Shown here: piece by piece, positions 1 through 9,501 of the stretch
Position numbering within the stretch: the first letter of the stretch is position 1
Layout: each line of letters opens with the position of its first letter
Source of the DNA: Planococcus sp. 107-1
GTDB lineage: Bacteria; Bacillota; Bacilli; Bacillales_A; Planococcaceae
Reading direction: 5' to 3'
Assembly: GCF_021513255.1 (NCBI RefSeq)
Contig: NZ_CP090977.1
Location: 1,798,001 to 1,862,000 of the forward strand
DNA length: 64,000 nucleotides
The notes under the pieces: generated by a model
Database searches by the model: none
Told to the model about the DNA's origin: nothing
The model's input: the letters and a program-made list of their open reading frames with translations, nothing else
Position numbers and translations under genes: made by a program

Positions 1-153
1 GCCGCTTATATCAATCTGCGCTGTTTTCACAGCCGGTGCTTGTTGCTGATTCGTTAAAACCACAATGACGGCCAGAACCCCAACTACTAAAATAGTTGCC
101 AGGACCATCCATTTCATCCCGGATCGGTGATTCTTCTTATTTTTCTTTTCCAT
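1..153 (-). CDS. membrane-anchored protein, N-terminal fragment (partial)
   Basis: The gene runs off the left edge of the window. Its start is the ATG at 151-153 on the minus strand, and only the first 51 residues are visible. They show a lysine-rich cytoplasmic start, one hydrophobic helix (about residues 15-34) and then a Gln/Ala/Pro-rich linker, as in an N-terminally anchored extracytoplasmic protein. It lies 28 bp downstream of copD and on the same strand. Membrane-anchored DsbA or thioredoxin proteins (BdbD type) begin like this, but no catalytic motif is inside the window, so the function is not established. Confidence 0.6.
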   Translation of the reverse strand, partial: MEKKNKKNHRSGMKWMVLATILVVGVLAVIVVLTNQQQAPAVKTAQIDISG

Positions 154-181
154 ATTCAACCTCTTTCCTGTATTGGTTTGT

Positions 182-1276
182 TTATTGAATGCTTGTCATT
201 AATCCCACATAGAACGATAAAATACAGAACAGCCCCATCAGCAGCGAAATATAGGCAGGCACTTTCTGCTTAAAGCAGAAAACAACGAGACCGCCAAAGG
301 TAGCTCCCAGCAGTAAAAATAAAAGACCCGGCAGATTTAATTCAAATTGCAGGTGCATGGCAGGGTCAATCGGACCGGTATGGAAATAAACAAAAAGCTT
401 CGATGCGCCATTCCCTCTCAAGAAAGATTCAATGGAATGAGGAGGCTCTTGCTGGCCCAATACCCCTGTTGCAGCAAAAACAAGAAGTAGCACCAGGCTT
501 TCCGCTTTTGTCCACGGTATTGGATTGGTCTCCTCTCCGCGTTGCAGCTTCCGCCTGATCAGGATGCCGTTAATGAAAGCAAACAGCAAAACAGGAATAA
601 CCGTCAAATGTTTCAGTAAAATCGCTTGGCCGTAAGGCATCATCCAAGCATCTTGGTAGTCTGCCACATCAACGGCCAAGGTCATGATGAAAATTCCGGA
701 TCCAATGATAACCGCAAGGCAACTGATTGCGACGGGTGTAAACCACTTTAGAAACGCCAGCCAATTCTGAGATCCAATGGAAAACCAGCTGACTATAAGT
801 AAGATTCCCACCCAAACAGTCACTGCCGTAAAGTGCAGTGTATGAAAAACGAAACCACTCCAGTCCGTCAAAGAAGCAGAATGGCTTCCCCAGCCTAAGG
901 CCATCAGCAGAGTAAAGGTGAAAGCTAGGGAGATTCCGATGAATACCTTGCTTTTAAAAACAGGAACGATCGAAACAAAAAGATAGAAAAAGAGCGACAC
1001 CCAAACGGTTAGCGACCAAGCCTGCCCCACCTCGAATTCCCCAATGACATTTTGGATAGTCAGCATGAGTCCGATGTCTTCGTATAAAAACAAAACCAAC
1101 CGAATGACGGGGGCCGCTGACAAGAGAGTAATTCCTAAAATGGAAATTTGTAGAACACGTTTGCTAATTTTTAAATCGGGCTTCCGATGCTCTGGAACCA
1201 AATGGATCAGCAAAGAGCCCATCAAGAGCGAAAAGCAAAGATAGAGCAGTGTCTCAGTCGTGTAAATCCAAATCAT
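182..1276 (-). CDS. copD: CopD family copper resistance membrane protein
   Basis: This is a 364-residue polytopic membrane protein with about eight to nine hydrophobic helices and short loops. It matches the CopD domain found in copper resistance/uptake proteins and in the C-terminal half of Bacillus YcnJ. In this family CopD is thought to move copper across the membrane with CopC as the extracellular binding partner. The ATG directly abuts the stop of copC upstream (0 bp gap), so the two genes are surely co-transcribed. In Bacillus the two domains are fused in one YcnJ protein; here they are separate genes. Histidine-bearing loops (for example the WGSHSAS stretch near residue 128) could coordinate metal, which is inference. 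Confidence 0.85.
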   Translation of the reverse strand: MIWIYTTETLLYLCFSLLMGSLLIHLVPEHRKPDLKISKRVLQISILGITLLSAAPVIRLVLFLYEDIGLMLTIQNVIGEFEVGQAWSLTVWVSLFFYLFVSIVPVFKSKVFIGISLAFTFTLLMALGWGSHSASLTDWSGFVFHTLHFTAVTVWVGILLIVSWFSIGSQNWLAFLKWFTPVAISCLAVIIGSGIFIMTLAVDVADYQDAWMMPYGQAILLKHLTVIPVLLFAFINGILIRRKLQRGEETNPIPWTKAESLVLLLVFAATGVLGQQEPPHSIESFLRGNGASKLFVYFHTGPIDPAMHLQFELNLPGLLFLLLGATFGGLVVFCFKQKVPAYISLLMGLFCILSFYVGLMTSIQ

Positions 1277-1834
1277 TTAGTTCTCCCTTCTCTTCGCTGC
1301 CCACATCAATGTTCCCACGGCAATTACCGCCAAAACCATTAGCACAATCACCATCACGTATGGTGCGTTGGAGGATTCTTCTTGATCCGTTTGCTGTTCT
1401 TCAAGCAGAGGCGCTGTTTCTTGCTCCGGATCTTCAGAGACAGGATCCGCTGTCTCCTCATTCTCTTCCGCAGGAACCGTTTCTTCCTCGGTCTTCACTG
1501 TAAAGGCATACGTTCCTTCAATCGGATGCCCATCGGCTCCAATGATTTTCCAGTTGACGGTATATTCCCCATCTGCCATGGCAGCCCCTAGTGTTCCAAT
1601 CATTTTTTGATCTTCTATCGTAACTCCAAAAGGAATTTCCTCTCCTTCAGCATTTTCTACTGTAAAAGAGCTCGCTTCCTCCAGGCTCGTATTGAATTCC
1701 AGCACAATTTCCCGAGGTTCCTCGGCCACTGTTTCTCCGTCAACGGGTGAACTCTCTTCCAGTGCTGTGTGGGCGGAAACGACAGCAGACGACAGCAATA
1801 AAATAAATAGGGTTAGCAACAGAATTTTCTTCAT
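1277..1834 (-). CDS. copC: CopC domain copper-binding protein with C-terminal membrane anchor
   Basis: The 185-residue precursor has a signal peptide ending at Ala21, so the mature protein starts with His22. CopC proteins bind Cu(II) through an N-terminal histidine plus a downstream Asp/His pair; here these would be His22, Asp101 and His103 (motif ADGHPIEGTY). A Glu/Pro/Thr-rich linker follows (about 115-153), then one transmembrane helix (about 156-178) and a basic tail, so the domain is tethered outside the membrane. The start has a good ribosome site (AGAAGGGAG). copD follows with no gap. The gene is divergent from cadC, with about 200 bp between them. Copper binding is well supported by motif; the direction of transport is not. 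Confidence 0.88.
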   Translation of the reverse strand: MKKILLLTLFILLLSSAVVSAHTALEESSPVDGETVAEEPREIVLEFNTSLEEASSFTVENAEGEEIPFGVTIEDQKMIGTLGAAMADGEYTVNWKIIGADGHPIEGTYAFTVKTEEETVPAEENEETADPVSEDPEQETAPLLEEQQTDQEESSNAPYVMVIVLMVLAVIAVGTLMWAAKRREN

Positions 1835-1972
1835 TTTCGTACTCCCTTCTCTAATAATTACGTACTCAACAAAAACTTAATGGATATTCATTCAATGTTT
1901 CCAGTGTTTTTTACACCTTATTCATTTTAACAAGTATCCGTTAACATTAAAACAATGCTTTGAATATTAGAA

Positions 1973-2025
1973 TTGACAAAGCAATGAATTTTTCCTACAC
2001 TGAATATAATCAAACGAGCATTTGA
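1973..2025 (+). promoter_or_regulatory. cadCA promoter with CadC-type operator
   Basis: A sigma-A-like promoter is visible: TTGACA at 1973-1978, a 17-bp spacer, and TACACT at 1996-2001. Immediately downstream, 2010-2025 reads TCAAACGAGCATTTGA, an inverted repeat of TCAAA and TTTGA separated by 6 bp. The same arms and spacing occur in the CadC operator of plasmid pI258. The position just after the -10 and before the cadC ribosome site is right for repression by CadC, relieved by Cd/Pb/Zn. Confidence 0.75.
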
Positions 2026-2039
2026 ATGAGGTGGACACA

Positions 2040-2417
2040 TTGAATGAAATGGAAATCAGTAAAAAGCACGATACTTGCCAAACCTTTTGTTATGACGAAG
2101 AAGTAATTGAACGAGTCCAGCCCAAACTTGTCGGCATTCGCGGGGCGGAATTGATTTTCAAAGCACTTTCAGACGCTACGCGTTTAAAAATCGCTTATGC
2201 ATTAACATTGGAAAAAGAGCTTTGTGTATGTGATGTGGCGAATATTTTAGGAACGACAACCGCTACCGCTTCCCATCACCTTCGCTACTTACGGAATATG
2301 GGATTGGCGGACTATGAGAAGAGAGGCAAGCTGGTCTTTTATTCGCTGACGGATCACCATGTGCATCAGCTTGTCCGAATCGCCTGCGAGCACGCTGAGG
2401 AGGATCGATACAAATGA
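2040..2417 (+). CDS. cadC: CadC-type ArsR family metal-sensing repressor
   Basis: This winged-helix repressor of the ArsR/SmtB family is 125 residues long from the TTG at 2040, which has GAGGTGG five bases upstream; a TTG at 2022 in the same frame lacks a ribosome site. Both known CadC metal sites are complete. The soft-metal thiolate site has Cys13, Cys17, Cys62 and Cys64. The second site has Asp105, His107, His118 and Glu121, with the same spacing as in pI258 CadC. The DNA-recognition helix lies around residues 70-85 ([11 protein letters not shown]). It should repress its own operon through the operator at 2010-2025. Its stop overlaps the cadA start (ATGA). Confidence 0.93.
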   Translation: MNEMEISKKHDTCQTFCYDEEVIERVQPKLVGIRGAELIFKALSDATRLKIAYALTLEKELCVCDVANILGTTTATASHHLRYLRNMGLADYEKRGKLVFYSLTDHHVHQLVRIACEHAEEDRYK

Positions 2418-4522
2418 GTGAAAACCAGAACGTTTATCAACTGCAAAATCTGTCCTGCACGAACTGTGCCGCCAAATTCGAAAAGAACATCCGGGAAATT
2501 CCTACCGTTGAAGATGTAAAATTGAATTTTGGCGCTTCGAAAATCACTGTTGCAGGCGAAGCATCCATCGAACAATTGGAACAGGCAGGATCTTTCGACG
2601 GCATCCGGGTGTATCCGGAAAAACAGCGGATAACGGAAACAAAAGAGCCTTTCTGGAAAAAGCGGGAAAATCAAACGACCTTGGTTTCCTTGCTTTTCCT
2701 CATTCTCGGTTATGCTTCTTCAATCCAAGTTGGTGAGGAACATGTTGCCACCATTGGGCTTTTTGCTCTGGCGATCCTCATCGGCGGTTTCAGTCTTTTT
2801 AAAGAAGGACTGGGAAATCTGGTAAGACTGCAATTCGATATGGCCACTTTGATGACCATCGCCGTCATTGGTGCAGCAATCATTGGTGAATGGGGAGAAG
2901 GCGCAGTCGTCGTCTTTCTGTTTGCAGTCAGTGAAGCATTGGAAACGTATTCCATGGACAAGGCCAGAAACTCCATCCGGTCGCTCATGGACATCGCACC
3001 GAATACGGCTACCATCAAACGCGGATCGCAAGAATTGGAAGTGGATGTGGACGACATCCGGATTGGTGACATCATGATCATCAAACCGGGTCAGAAACTG
3101 GCAATGGACGGAGAAGTGGCCAAAGGCACTTCATCAATTAACCAGGCAGCCATCACCGGTGAATCCGTCCCTGTCCATAAAGTCATTGGAGATGAAGTAT
3201 TCGCTGGAACGCTCAATGAAGAAGGCGCTTTGGAAGTACGTGTCACAAAGAGATCCGAAGATACCACCATTGCGAAAATCATTCATTTAGTGGAGGAAGC
3301 GCAGGCAGAACGCGCTCCCTCTCAGCAATTCGTGGATAAATTTGCGAAATATTATACACCCGCTATATTAGTAATTTCCCTGTTGGTTGCAGTGCTCCCC
3401 CCTCTTCTTTTGGGAGGCGTATGGAATGAATGGGTTTACCGCGGACTCGCCGTGTTGGTAGTAGGCTGCCCTTGTGCCCTCGTCATTTCGACACCTGTAG
3501 CCATTGTGACAGCAATCGGGAATGCTGCGAGAAACGGTGTTTTGATCAAAGGCGGGATTCATTTAGAAGAAACCGGCCGCTTAAATGTCATCGCATTCGA
3601 TAAAACCGGTACGCTCACTCAAGGCACTCCGGAAGTGACAAATATCGTTTCCTTATCCAAGATGAGTACTGAAGAAATTTTAGCAACGGCGGCATCCATT
3701 GAAAAGCTCTCCCAGCATCCGTTAGCTTCAGCTATTTTGCGGAAAGCTGAAAATTCCGATGTCGACTTAGTCGAAGTGGAAAATTTCCAGTCGATTACCG
3801 GCAAAGGTGCAAAAGCAGAAATTGATGGGGAAGTTTTCTATATTGGCAGCCCTAACCTTTTTGCAGAAACACTGAAAGTATCCGCTGACATCGAAAAAGA
3901 AGTGGAAACTCTTCAGGCTGCTGGCAAAACAGTGATGCTGTTGGGATCCGGCAGCGAAATCAAAGGCTATATCGCGGTAGCGGACCAAATTAGACCAAGC
4001 AGTTCCACCATCATTCAAAAACTTTATGACTTGGGTATCCAAAAGACGATCATGTTAACCGGCGACAATCAGCTTGCCGCCAGCGCCATCGGCAACCAGC
4101 TCAATTTATCTGATGTCAAATCAGATTTGATGCCTGAAAATAAATTAGCTGCCATCAAATCGCTGCGGGAGCAGTTCGGCAAGGTCGCAATGGTCGGTGA
4201 CGGAGTGAATGATGCCCCGGCATTAGCGAGCTCCACGGTCGGGATTGCCATGGGCGGCGCCGGCACGGACACAGCACTCGAAACGGCTGATATTGCTCTC
4301 ATGGCAGATGATTTGGATAAACTGCCTTACACCATTGGCCTTAGCAGAAAAACTTTGACGATTATTTACCAAAACGTAGCTTTTGCATTAGGGTTAAAAG
4401 TACTGGCTTTGCTGTTAATCATTCCAGGATGGCTGACACTTTGGATGGCCATCTTTGCGGACATGGGTGCTACGTTAATCGTGGTATTGAACTCCCTTCG
4501 CCTGATGAAAAGCAAATATTAA
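2414..4522 (+). CDS. cadA: Cd/Zn/Pb-translocating P1B-type ATPase
   Basis: This is a 702-residue soft-metal efflux pump. An N-terminal heavy-metal-associated domain carries one CxxC pair (Cys15, Cys18). Membrane helices follow, then the actuator loop (TGES), the ion-binding Cys352-Pro-Cys354 in the transmembrane domain, the phosphorylation motif DKTGT at Asp396, the P1B-specific HP dipeptide (SQHPLA) and the hinge GDGVNDAP. The CPC motif and the CadC regulator point to Cd(II)/Zn(II)/Pb(II) rather than Cu(I). Translation is coupled to cadC by a 4-bp overlap. Length is normal for a CadA with a single metal-binding domain, and a strong terminator follows. Confidence 0.95.
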   Translation: MSENQNVYQLQNLSCTNCAAKFEKNIREIPTVEDVKLNFGASKITVAGEASIEQLEQAGSFDGIRVYPEKQRITETKEPFWKKRENQTTLVSLLFLILGYASSIQVGEEHVATIGLFALAILIGGFSLFKEGLGNLVRLQFDMATLMTIAVIGAAIIGEWGEGAVVVFLFAVSEALETYSMDKARNSIRSLMDIAPNTATIKRGSQELEVDVDDIRIGDIMIIKPGQKLAMDGEVAKGTSSINQAAITGESVPVHKVIGDEVFAGTLNEEGALEVRVTKRSEDTTIAKIIHLVEEAQAERAPSQQFVDKFAKYYTPAILVISLLVAVLPPLLLGGVWNEWVYRGLAVLVVGCPCALVISTPVAIVTAIGNAARNGVLIKGGIHLEETGRLNVIAFDKTGTLTQGTPEVTNIVSLSKMSTEEILATAASIEKLSQHPLASAILRKAENSDVDLVEVENFQSITGKGAKAEIDGEVFYIGSPNLFAETLKVSADIEKEVETLQAAGKTVMLLGSGSEIKGYIAVADQIRPSSSTIIQKLYDLGIQKTIMLTGDNQLAASAIGNQLNLSDVKSDLMPENKLAAIKSLREQFGKVAMVGDGVNDAPALASSTVGIAMGGAGTDTALETADIALMADDLDKLPYTIGLSRKTLTIIYQNVAFALGLKVLALLLIIPGWLTLWMAIFADMGATLIVVLNSLRLMKSKY

Positions 4523-4578
4523 TCTCAGCAAGCTGAACGCCTGAACAGAATTCATGGGCATCAACAGCAGCATGAACG

Positions 4579-4621
4579 AAAAAGCCGCCGATTCAAGTGT
4601 CACTGAATCGGCGGCTTTTTC
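4579..4621. terminator. rho-independent terminator after cadA
   Basis: A long perfect stem (GCCGCCGATTCA pairing with TGAATCGGCGGC) is flanked by A5 on the left and T5 on the right, so it can stop transcription from cadA and from the convergent SCO gene. Confidence 0.9.
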
Positions 4622-4702
4622 GTCATTATTAAGATTTTTTACTTGTTAAAGTAGCTTAGGGCTAACACTACATCCAGTCTGAAAGCAGCTATGACCAGTT
4701 GT

Positions 4703-5266
4703 TCATGGCTCTTCAATCAACTTTTCAAGGTCTTTTCGTATCTCATCCACGGGTACATTTTTAAAGCCGTCATAATTGCTTGCCACTTCGCCTTCCTGGT
4801 CAACCAAATAAAAAGAAGTACCATGGATGACTTGATTGCTGCCCGGTTCCTTTTTGACGAACGATTTAAAATTCTCGCTGGCAAACTCCGCTATCTGTTC
4901 CTGCGTGTACCCCGTCAGCAAATGCCACTTCGATTCATCCGGAACCGAAAACTGCGACAAATACTGTCGCAGTTTTTTGGGCTTGTCTACGGCAGGGTCT
5001 ACGCTGAATGCAACAATTTTGTACTCTTCAATACCATTGGCCTTCAATTCTTCCTGAATCTCGGTCATATTGAACATCATCGGCGGGCAAACCGTCTCGC
5101 AACTGGTGAAAGCGAACGTGGCCAGCCACGGTGTTCCATTTAAATTTTCCAAAGACACCCTTTCTCCTCGATGATCGGTATATGAAAAATCCTCAATTGC
5201 AGAACTGCCGCATGCAGAAAGCAACAAAATCACACTCAGCAAAGTTGCCAAAGAAAAAAACTTCAT
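4703..5266 (-). CDS. SCO1/SenC family lipoprotein, copper chaperone for cytochrome oxidase
   Basis: A 187-residue thioredoxin-fold protein of the SCO family, which inserts copper into the CuA site of cytochrome c oxidase or acts as a thiol redox protein. It has a lipoprotein signal with lipobox cysteine Cys19. The metal-binding CxxxC is Cys56-Cys60 (SCETVCPP), and the third ligand of the family is His148 (VIHGTSF). The start is supported by GGAGG seven bases upstream of the ATG. It resembles Bacillus YpmQ. Its position beside copCD and cadCA gives a metal-handling block, although it lies on the opposite strand to cadA. Confidence 0.93.
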   Translation of the reverse strand: MKFFSLATLLSVILLLSACGSSAIEDFSYTDHRGERVSLENLNGTPWLATFAFTSCETVCPPMMFNMTEIQEELKANGIEEYKIVAFSVDPAVDKPKKLRQYLSQFSVPDESKWHLLTGYTQEQIAEFASENFKSFVKKEPGSNQVIHGTSFYLVDQEGEVASNYDGFKNVPVDEIRKDLEKLIEEP

Positions 5267-5459
5267 TTCAGCGCCTCCATTCTTCCATCTCGCTTTATTC
5301 TACCGAAAGTACTATCCGACTCCAACAAAAAGTCAAGTTAATGATGTGATAAGTTTTTAAATGTCGAATCACTTTTATGTACCCGCCTTCGCCTTCAGTC
5401 TACCTCAGAAATTACCCCTTTATTTAAAAGGAAATCAATAATTATAAAAGCAACTACAT

Positions 5460-5494
5460 AAAAACAGCCGACACCTCTCGTGATGTCAGCTGCT
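5460..5494 (-). terminator. terminator of the M23 gene
   Basis: Arms CAGCCGACA (5465-5473) and TGTCAGCTG (5484-5492) pair with one mismatch. On the minus strand the stem is followed by a T-run (plus-strand A5). Confidence 0.7.
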
Positions 5495-5497
5495 TTA

Positions 5498-6892
5498 TTA
5501 AGACCCAATATAATTACGTGGATCGACGGCGTTGGAACTTGAACCGTTCCATATTCCGATATGAGTTTCGAAGTGTAGGTGTGGTCCAGTCGAGCGTCCC
5601 GTATTTCCCATTCCGCCAATACGTTGACCTTGGGATACCTTCTGCCCAACCGAAACATCAATAGAGTTCAAATGACCATATACCGTGGTCATCGTTTGTC
5701 CGTTGACTGAGTGAGTAATGACAACGGCATTTCCTAATCCCCCCATTACACGAGCACTTGAAACGTAGCCGTCGGCTGCTGCTTTAACTTCTGTTCCTGG
5801 AACATTGGCAATGTCCATACCTGCGGTAAATTCAGGTCCATCTCCAATATCACGCCATCCAAAATTGGAGGTGTTTCTGCCTGTTGTTGGACGGATAAAC
5901 GGAGAACCCATAGATGTTGCAGGGGCTTGATAAGATTTGACTGATGAATTTGTGTTTGCAGACTTTTTCCCATTTGCTGTTTTCACACGTGGCGTTTTTG
6001 CAACGTTGGCTTTGGCAGCTTTAGCTTTTTGTTCTGCAGCTGCTTTTTCTTGAGCCGCTTTTTCAGCCGCTAATTTGCGCTGACGCGCTTCTTCAGCTTT
6101 TCTTGCCACTTCTGCTAGACGTTTCTGTTCATTCATAATTTGTGTTTCTAATTCCGCGCTAATGTCAATGGCTTCGGTACGTTGTTCCTCTAAAATGGAT
6201 TTCTCACTTGCTAAACGTTCTTGTTCAGCTTGCAATTCTTTTACAAAACCGGCTTTTTCGGTTTTCTGGTCGTCGAGCGAAGCTTTCAGGGTTTCTAATT
6301 CAGCAAGACGTTCTTCTTGCTCGGCAAGTTTTGTTTCCACTTCCGCTTTTTGTTCAGCGAGAAGTTGTTTGTCTTCTGCTTGTTCTCTCATGATTTCACG
6401 GTCCGCTTCGATTAAGGTATTAACTGCTGAGAAACGGTCAATAAAATCAATAAAACTGCTTGCTCCAAGCAAGACATCAATATAATCAACTGATCCGCCG
6501 CTCAATTGAATGGCACGGGCACGTTCCTGCAACAATTCTGTGCGTTCAGCAATTTTACGTTCAAGTTCTTCGATCGATACTTTTAATTCGTCAATTTCCA
6601 CTTTCGTTTGATCGATTTCAGCTTGTACGGCGTTAATTTTGCCTTCCGTCTCCTGAATTTTATTGTTCAATTCAGTAATTTTAGCCATGATCTTTTCTAG
6701 ACTGGATTGATTTTCGGTAATTTCGCTTGTTTTTTCTTGAATGCCTGAATTTAACTCACTTTGTCTTTGTTCAATTTCCTGTTTCTTTTGTTCAAGTTCG
6801 CTCAGTTTATCAGCACTCGCTGTCGGAACTAGAATCGACAACGCTAATACAGACGATAAACCGGTTAACATCCATTTTGATTTCAAGTTCAT
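5498..6892 (-). CDS. secreted coiled-coil protein with M23 (LytM) domain, PcsB/EnvC-like
   Basis: The 464-residue protein has a signal peptide (cleavage near SADKLSE, about residue 27). A long charged coiled coil follows (about 28-290, rich in Glu/Lys/Gln heptads and similar in layout to PcsB/CwlO/EnvC), then an Ala/Lys linker and a C-terminal LytM/M23 domain (about 335-460). M23 enzymes bind zinc through His and Asp of an HxGxD motif and through HxH. Here HxH is present (His438, His440) and Asp360 is present, but the first ligand position is Thr356 (FTAGMD). The active site is therefore incomplete and the domain may work as a hydrolase activator like EnvC. The gene stands alone with its own terminator. 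Confidence 0.88.
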   Translation of the reverse strand: MNLKSKWMLTGLSSVLALSILVPTASADKLSELEQKKQEIEQRQSELNSGIQEKTSEITENQSSLEKIMAKITELNNKIQETEGKINAVQAEIDQTKVEIDELKVSIEELERKIAERTELLQERARAIQLSGGSVDYIDVLLGASSFIDFIDRFSAVNTLIEADREIMREQAEDKQLLAEQKAEVETKLAEQEERLAELETLKASLDDQKTEKAGFVKELQAEQERLASEKSILEEQRTEAIDISAELETQIMNEQKRLAEVARKAEEARQRKLAAEKAAQEKAAAEQKAKAAKANVAKTPRVKTANGKKSANTNSSVKSYQAPATSMGSPFIRPTTGRNTSNFGWRDIGDGPEFTAGMDIANVPGTEVKAAADGYVSSARVMGGLGNAVVITHSVNGQTMTTVYGHLNSIDVSVGQKVSQGQRIGGMGNTGRSTGPHLHFETHIGIWNGSSSNAVDPRNYIGS

Positions 6893-7190
6893 GTTCCCCT
6901 CTCAGAATATAGCTTTTTCTCTCTATTTTTAACACTCTTCAATAGTGAAACCCCATACCTTGAATATGTTGAATTTCCTCTTGATTAGAATGCTTTATAA
7001 AACTCCAGCTGTTATATTGTATCACCCGAACCCTTTAGTTCTATTACAATAACTTTACAATTCAACTTTTTAATTGAAATTTTTTTGGCTTTAATTCCCA
7101 CATTTGCTCTTGATAACTGTTCCTTTCTCTACAATTTTTAATGAAGGCTTCCATTTTTCACAATTTCAATGTGGAACGCAAATTATTTCA
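6893..7190. other. AT-rich intergenic region
   Basis: About 300 bp between the start of the M23 gene and the terminator of the pseudo-amylase gene. I see no open frame with a ribosome site and no strong repeat. It should hold the promoter of the minus-strand M23 gene. Confidence 0.4.
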
Positions 7191-7225
7191 AGCAAAAAAC
7201 CTGAATATGCAGAAACATATTCAGG
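7191..7225 (-). terminator. terminator of the pseudo-amylase gene
   Basis: A perfect 10-bp stem (7200-7209 with 7216-7225, arm CCTGAATATG) is followed on the minus strand by T6. It lies 94 bp past the stop codon. Confidence 0.85.
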
Positions 7226-7318
7226 CAATATTTTCTATCAATTATGTGGTTGAGACATTTGAGTTGCTGATCGGAAAAGATCGGATCTTCTGTTAAATTT
7301 ATTTAAATTTCTTCCGTT

Positions 7319-8772
7319 TCACTGACTGGCAACTCCCATTTTCCTTACTGCAGCCCTTTTCTTCCCTCTTCGCCATGCTGCCCATAAAAAAGTCAAGAAA
7401 GTGACATATAGAACAATCAACGCCGCAATGTAAGCTTGATTGAAACCTTTTTGCTCGATGACGTTAAAAGCTTCCCCCAATTCTCTGTCCAATGTTAGTT
7501 GGTAACTGCCATCATCATTCTGCCGGACAATATTGTTTTCAAATAAGCCGCGCAGTTCTTTATCATCGCCAATTACACTGGCTGGCAGAGTTAAGCTTTT
7601 TGTAGAGGGAGAATTATTGATGGCAATAATCCATGTATCTTCTTCATTTGAACGCTTATAAACAAGCCACCCCTCTTCTTCATGCAGCACTTCCATATCT
7701 CCTGTCCGGAGCGCTTTCGATTCATTCCGAAGGGAAGTTAAATTGGTAATGTGATCTATTAATTCTTTATCTACTCCCATGTCCAAAATCGGATGGGTTT
7801 CAGGCGCCGCTGTTCCATTCATCGCGATTTCAGAACCGTATTGGATAACCGGGATGCCTGGCATGGTCAATAACTGAAACATTAATAAGTTCCAGCGTGT
7901 TGGCGGAAACCCTCTTTCTTTTATTACATCGGCCGTAAAGCGGGAGCTTAAAAGAGAATCGACTTGAGTCAGGTTCCCCTCCGCCTTTTCCCAAAAGTCA
8001 GGGGAAACTGATGAATCCGGGTTAAAATTTTTATAACTGTTCCGGAGTGCTTCTTCAACACCCGGCATGACAACTGCATCCAGCCCCGGATTAGAATCCA
8101 TGGCAACGTCACTCAATATATAAATGTCACGAATACTTTTGATTTCTTGAGAAAACCGTTCGATAAAAAGGGGTCCAGTTCGTCAGCCGTCTGCAAACGA
8201 ATACCATCAATCTTGTATTTGCTGACAAAAGTACTGAAACGATCAATCAACTGATCCTGCACTTCCGGATTGCTGGTGTCCAGCGCAACCGTTCCATCCC
8301 CGTTTTCGCTGAACCACTCCGGGTTACTTTCCCGCCACATATGGTCATTGCTAACCCTTTGCGTGGGAAGATCAATTGTAATTTTCATGTCCAACTCATG
8401 CACTTTCTCGATGACTTCCTGCCATTCTTCCTCCGTTCCAAACCGGGGTTCCAGCTGCTGGTAATCCAGCACTTCTTTTCCGTCATAAGAATTGGCGGAA
8501 AAGACAGGACCGATGGAAACCATGGTAAACCCCATATCTTTGATGTATTGCATTTCACTGCTGAGACCTGCAAAATCCCCTCCGCTAAATGCATTTGGAT
8601 TTAAAGAATCCACCTGAATATCATTTTGAATTCCTTTGTTAAAAAAACGGTCGACCAAGAGATCGTATATAATCTCATCCTGCAGTGCTTGTTTTTCTGC
8701 GGCCGCGGTTGATGTAACCAGACTGAAAAGCAATACTCCTATTAACACGACTGAAATCCATTTCAGTTTCAC
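7319..8772 (-). pseudogene. GH13 alpha-amylase-like membrane-anchored protein, frameshifted; catalytic residues absent
   Basis: Two adjacent frames together encode one GH13-like protein of about 484 residues. The start is the GTG at 8772 with AGGAGG eight bases upstream; a signal peptide follows, and a C-terminal transmembrane helix plus Arg/Lys tail anchors it. The frame breaks at plus-strand A4 (8152-8155), where one extra base restores continuous homology. Independently of the frameshift, the GH13 signature regions are degenerate. Region I DxxxNH is DLPTQR, region II GxRxD is GIRLQ (nucleophile Asp to Gln), the region III acid/base Glu is Asp (LSDVA), and region IV NHD is SLL. The fold is recognisable (LVDRF near the start, GIPVIQYGSEI), but hydrolysis is unlikely. 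A binding or scaffold role is inference. Confidence 0.82.
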
Positions 8773-9143
8773 TTCAATTTCCTCCTTCGGCAAGGACAAA
8801 CTGTTTCCTTACATTTGGTTCAGTTTATCAAACACGTGGCTCTGCTTCTATGTAAAATCGCGTAAACACACGAATCTGCTAAAAAGTTTCAACGATATTG
8901 TGAAGATTGAACAAAAAACTGGATACAATTCACTTGTAAACAAGATCCAGTCGTAAATCCGCAATCCCTTTTCTCTAAAAAGACATAAAAGTCAGTTGAT
9001 TTTTACGATAAGTGTATTACAGTTAGACAGTGGATAATCAGATATTGTTTAACAGAAATACTGTTTTCTATCCTCTTCGGCTTCCGACGATATTAACTCA
9101 AATAAGCGTTTAACTATTCATTTAAATTGAAGGAGGAAATAAA
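8773..9143. other. intergenic region between divergent genes
   Basis: About 370 bp. It holds the AGGAGG ribosome site of the pseudo-amylase at 8781-8786 and, near 8920-8952, a weak inverted repeat (ACTGGAT with ATCCAGT). I see no further gene. Confidence 0.4.
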
Positions 9144-9377
9144 ATGGATCGAACAAAGAAGGAGCAGAAGGATCACGCTTCTACTTATGGATTTCTCTTT
9201 TACAGTGGAGCGTTGTTACTTTGGTCTATTTATGATTTTTTCGTTAATGATATAACTGGCTGGCAAATGCCCATTTTGTTTGTTGGTTTAGCACTCTATT
9301 TATGGTCGAAGGTTTTTTACCAACAAAAAAGAGTAAAAGAATCTTTAAAAATCAGAGATCCAGAAAAGCGGGTTTAA
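9144..9377 (+). CDS. small two-helix membrane protein, unknown function
   Basis: A 77-residue protein with a charged N-terminus, two hydrophobic segments (about residues 15-33 and 42-60) and a basic C-terminal tail. The ATG has a strong ribosome site (GAAGGAGGAAATAAA). It stands alone and is followed by a terminator 11 bp after the stop. I do not recognise the family. Both ends are charged, so it is probably an integral membrane peptide with cytoplasmic termini. Confidence 0.75.
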   Translation: MDRTKKEQKDHASTYGFLFYSGALLLWSIYDFFVNDITGWQMPILFVGLALYLWSKVFYQQKRVKESLKIRDPEKRV

Positions 9378-9387
9378 AAGACAAGAA

Positions 9388-9418
9388 AAAAAGAGGAACG
9401 GCCAATTCGTTCCTCTTT
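9388..9418. terminator. bidirectional terminator
   Basis: The stem AAAGAGGAACG pairs with CGTTCCTCTTT, with A-rich sequence on the left and T3 on the right. It ends the small membrane gene. Confidence 0.85.
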
Positions 9419-9501
9419 GCATTAGCATTATTCTTTTATTTCAATCAATTCTCTCGATAAGGATGGTTTAAATACCTCGCCTGCATAACGCCATTTCCAA
9501 G

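Noticed and set aside
5395-5661. Minus-strand 88-residue frame overlapping the M23 gene
   Set aside because: It overlaps the M23 catalytic end in another frame, has no domain and no ribosome site.
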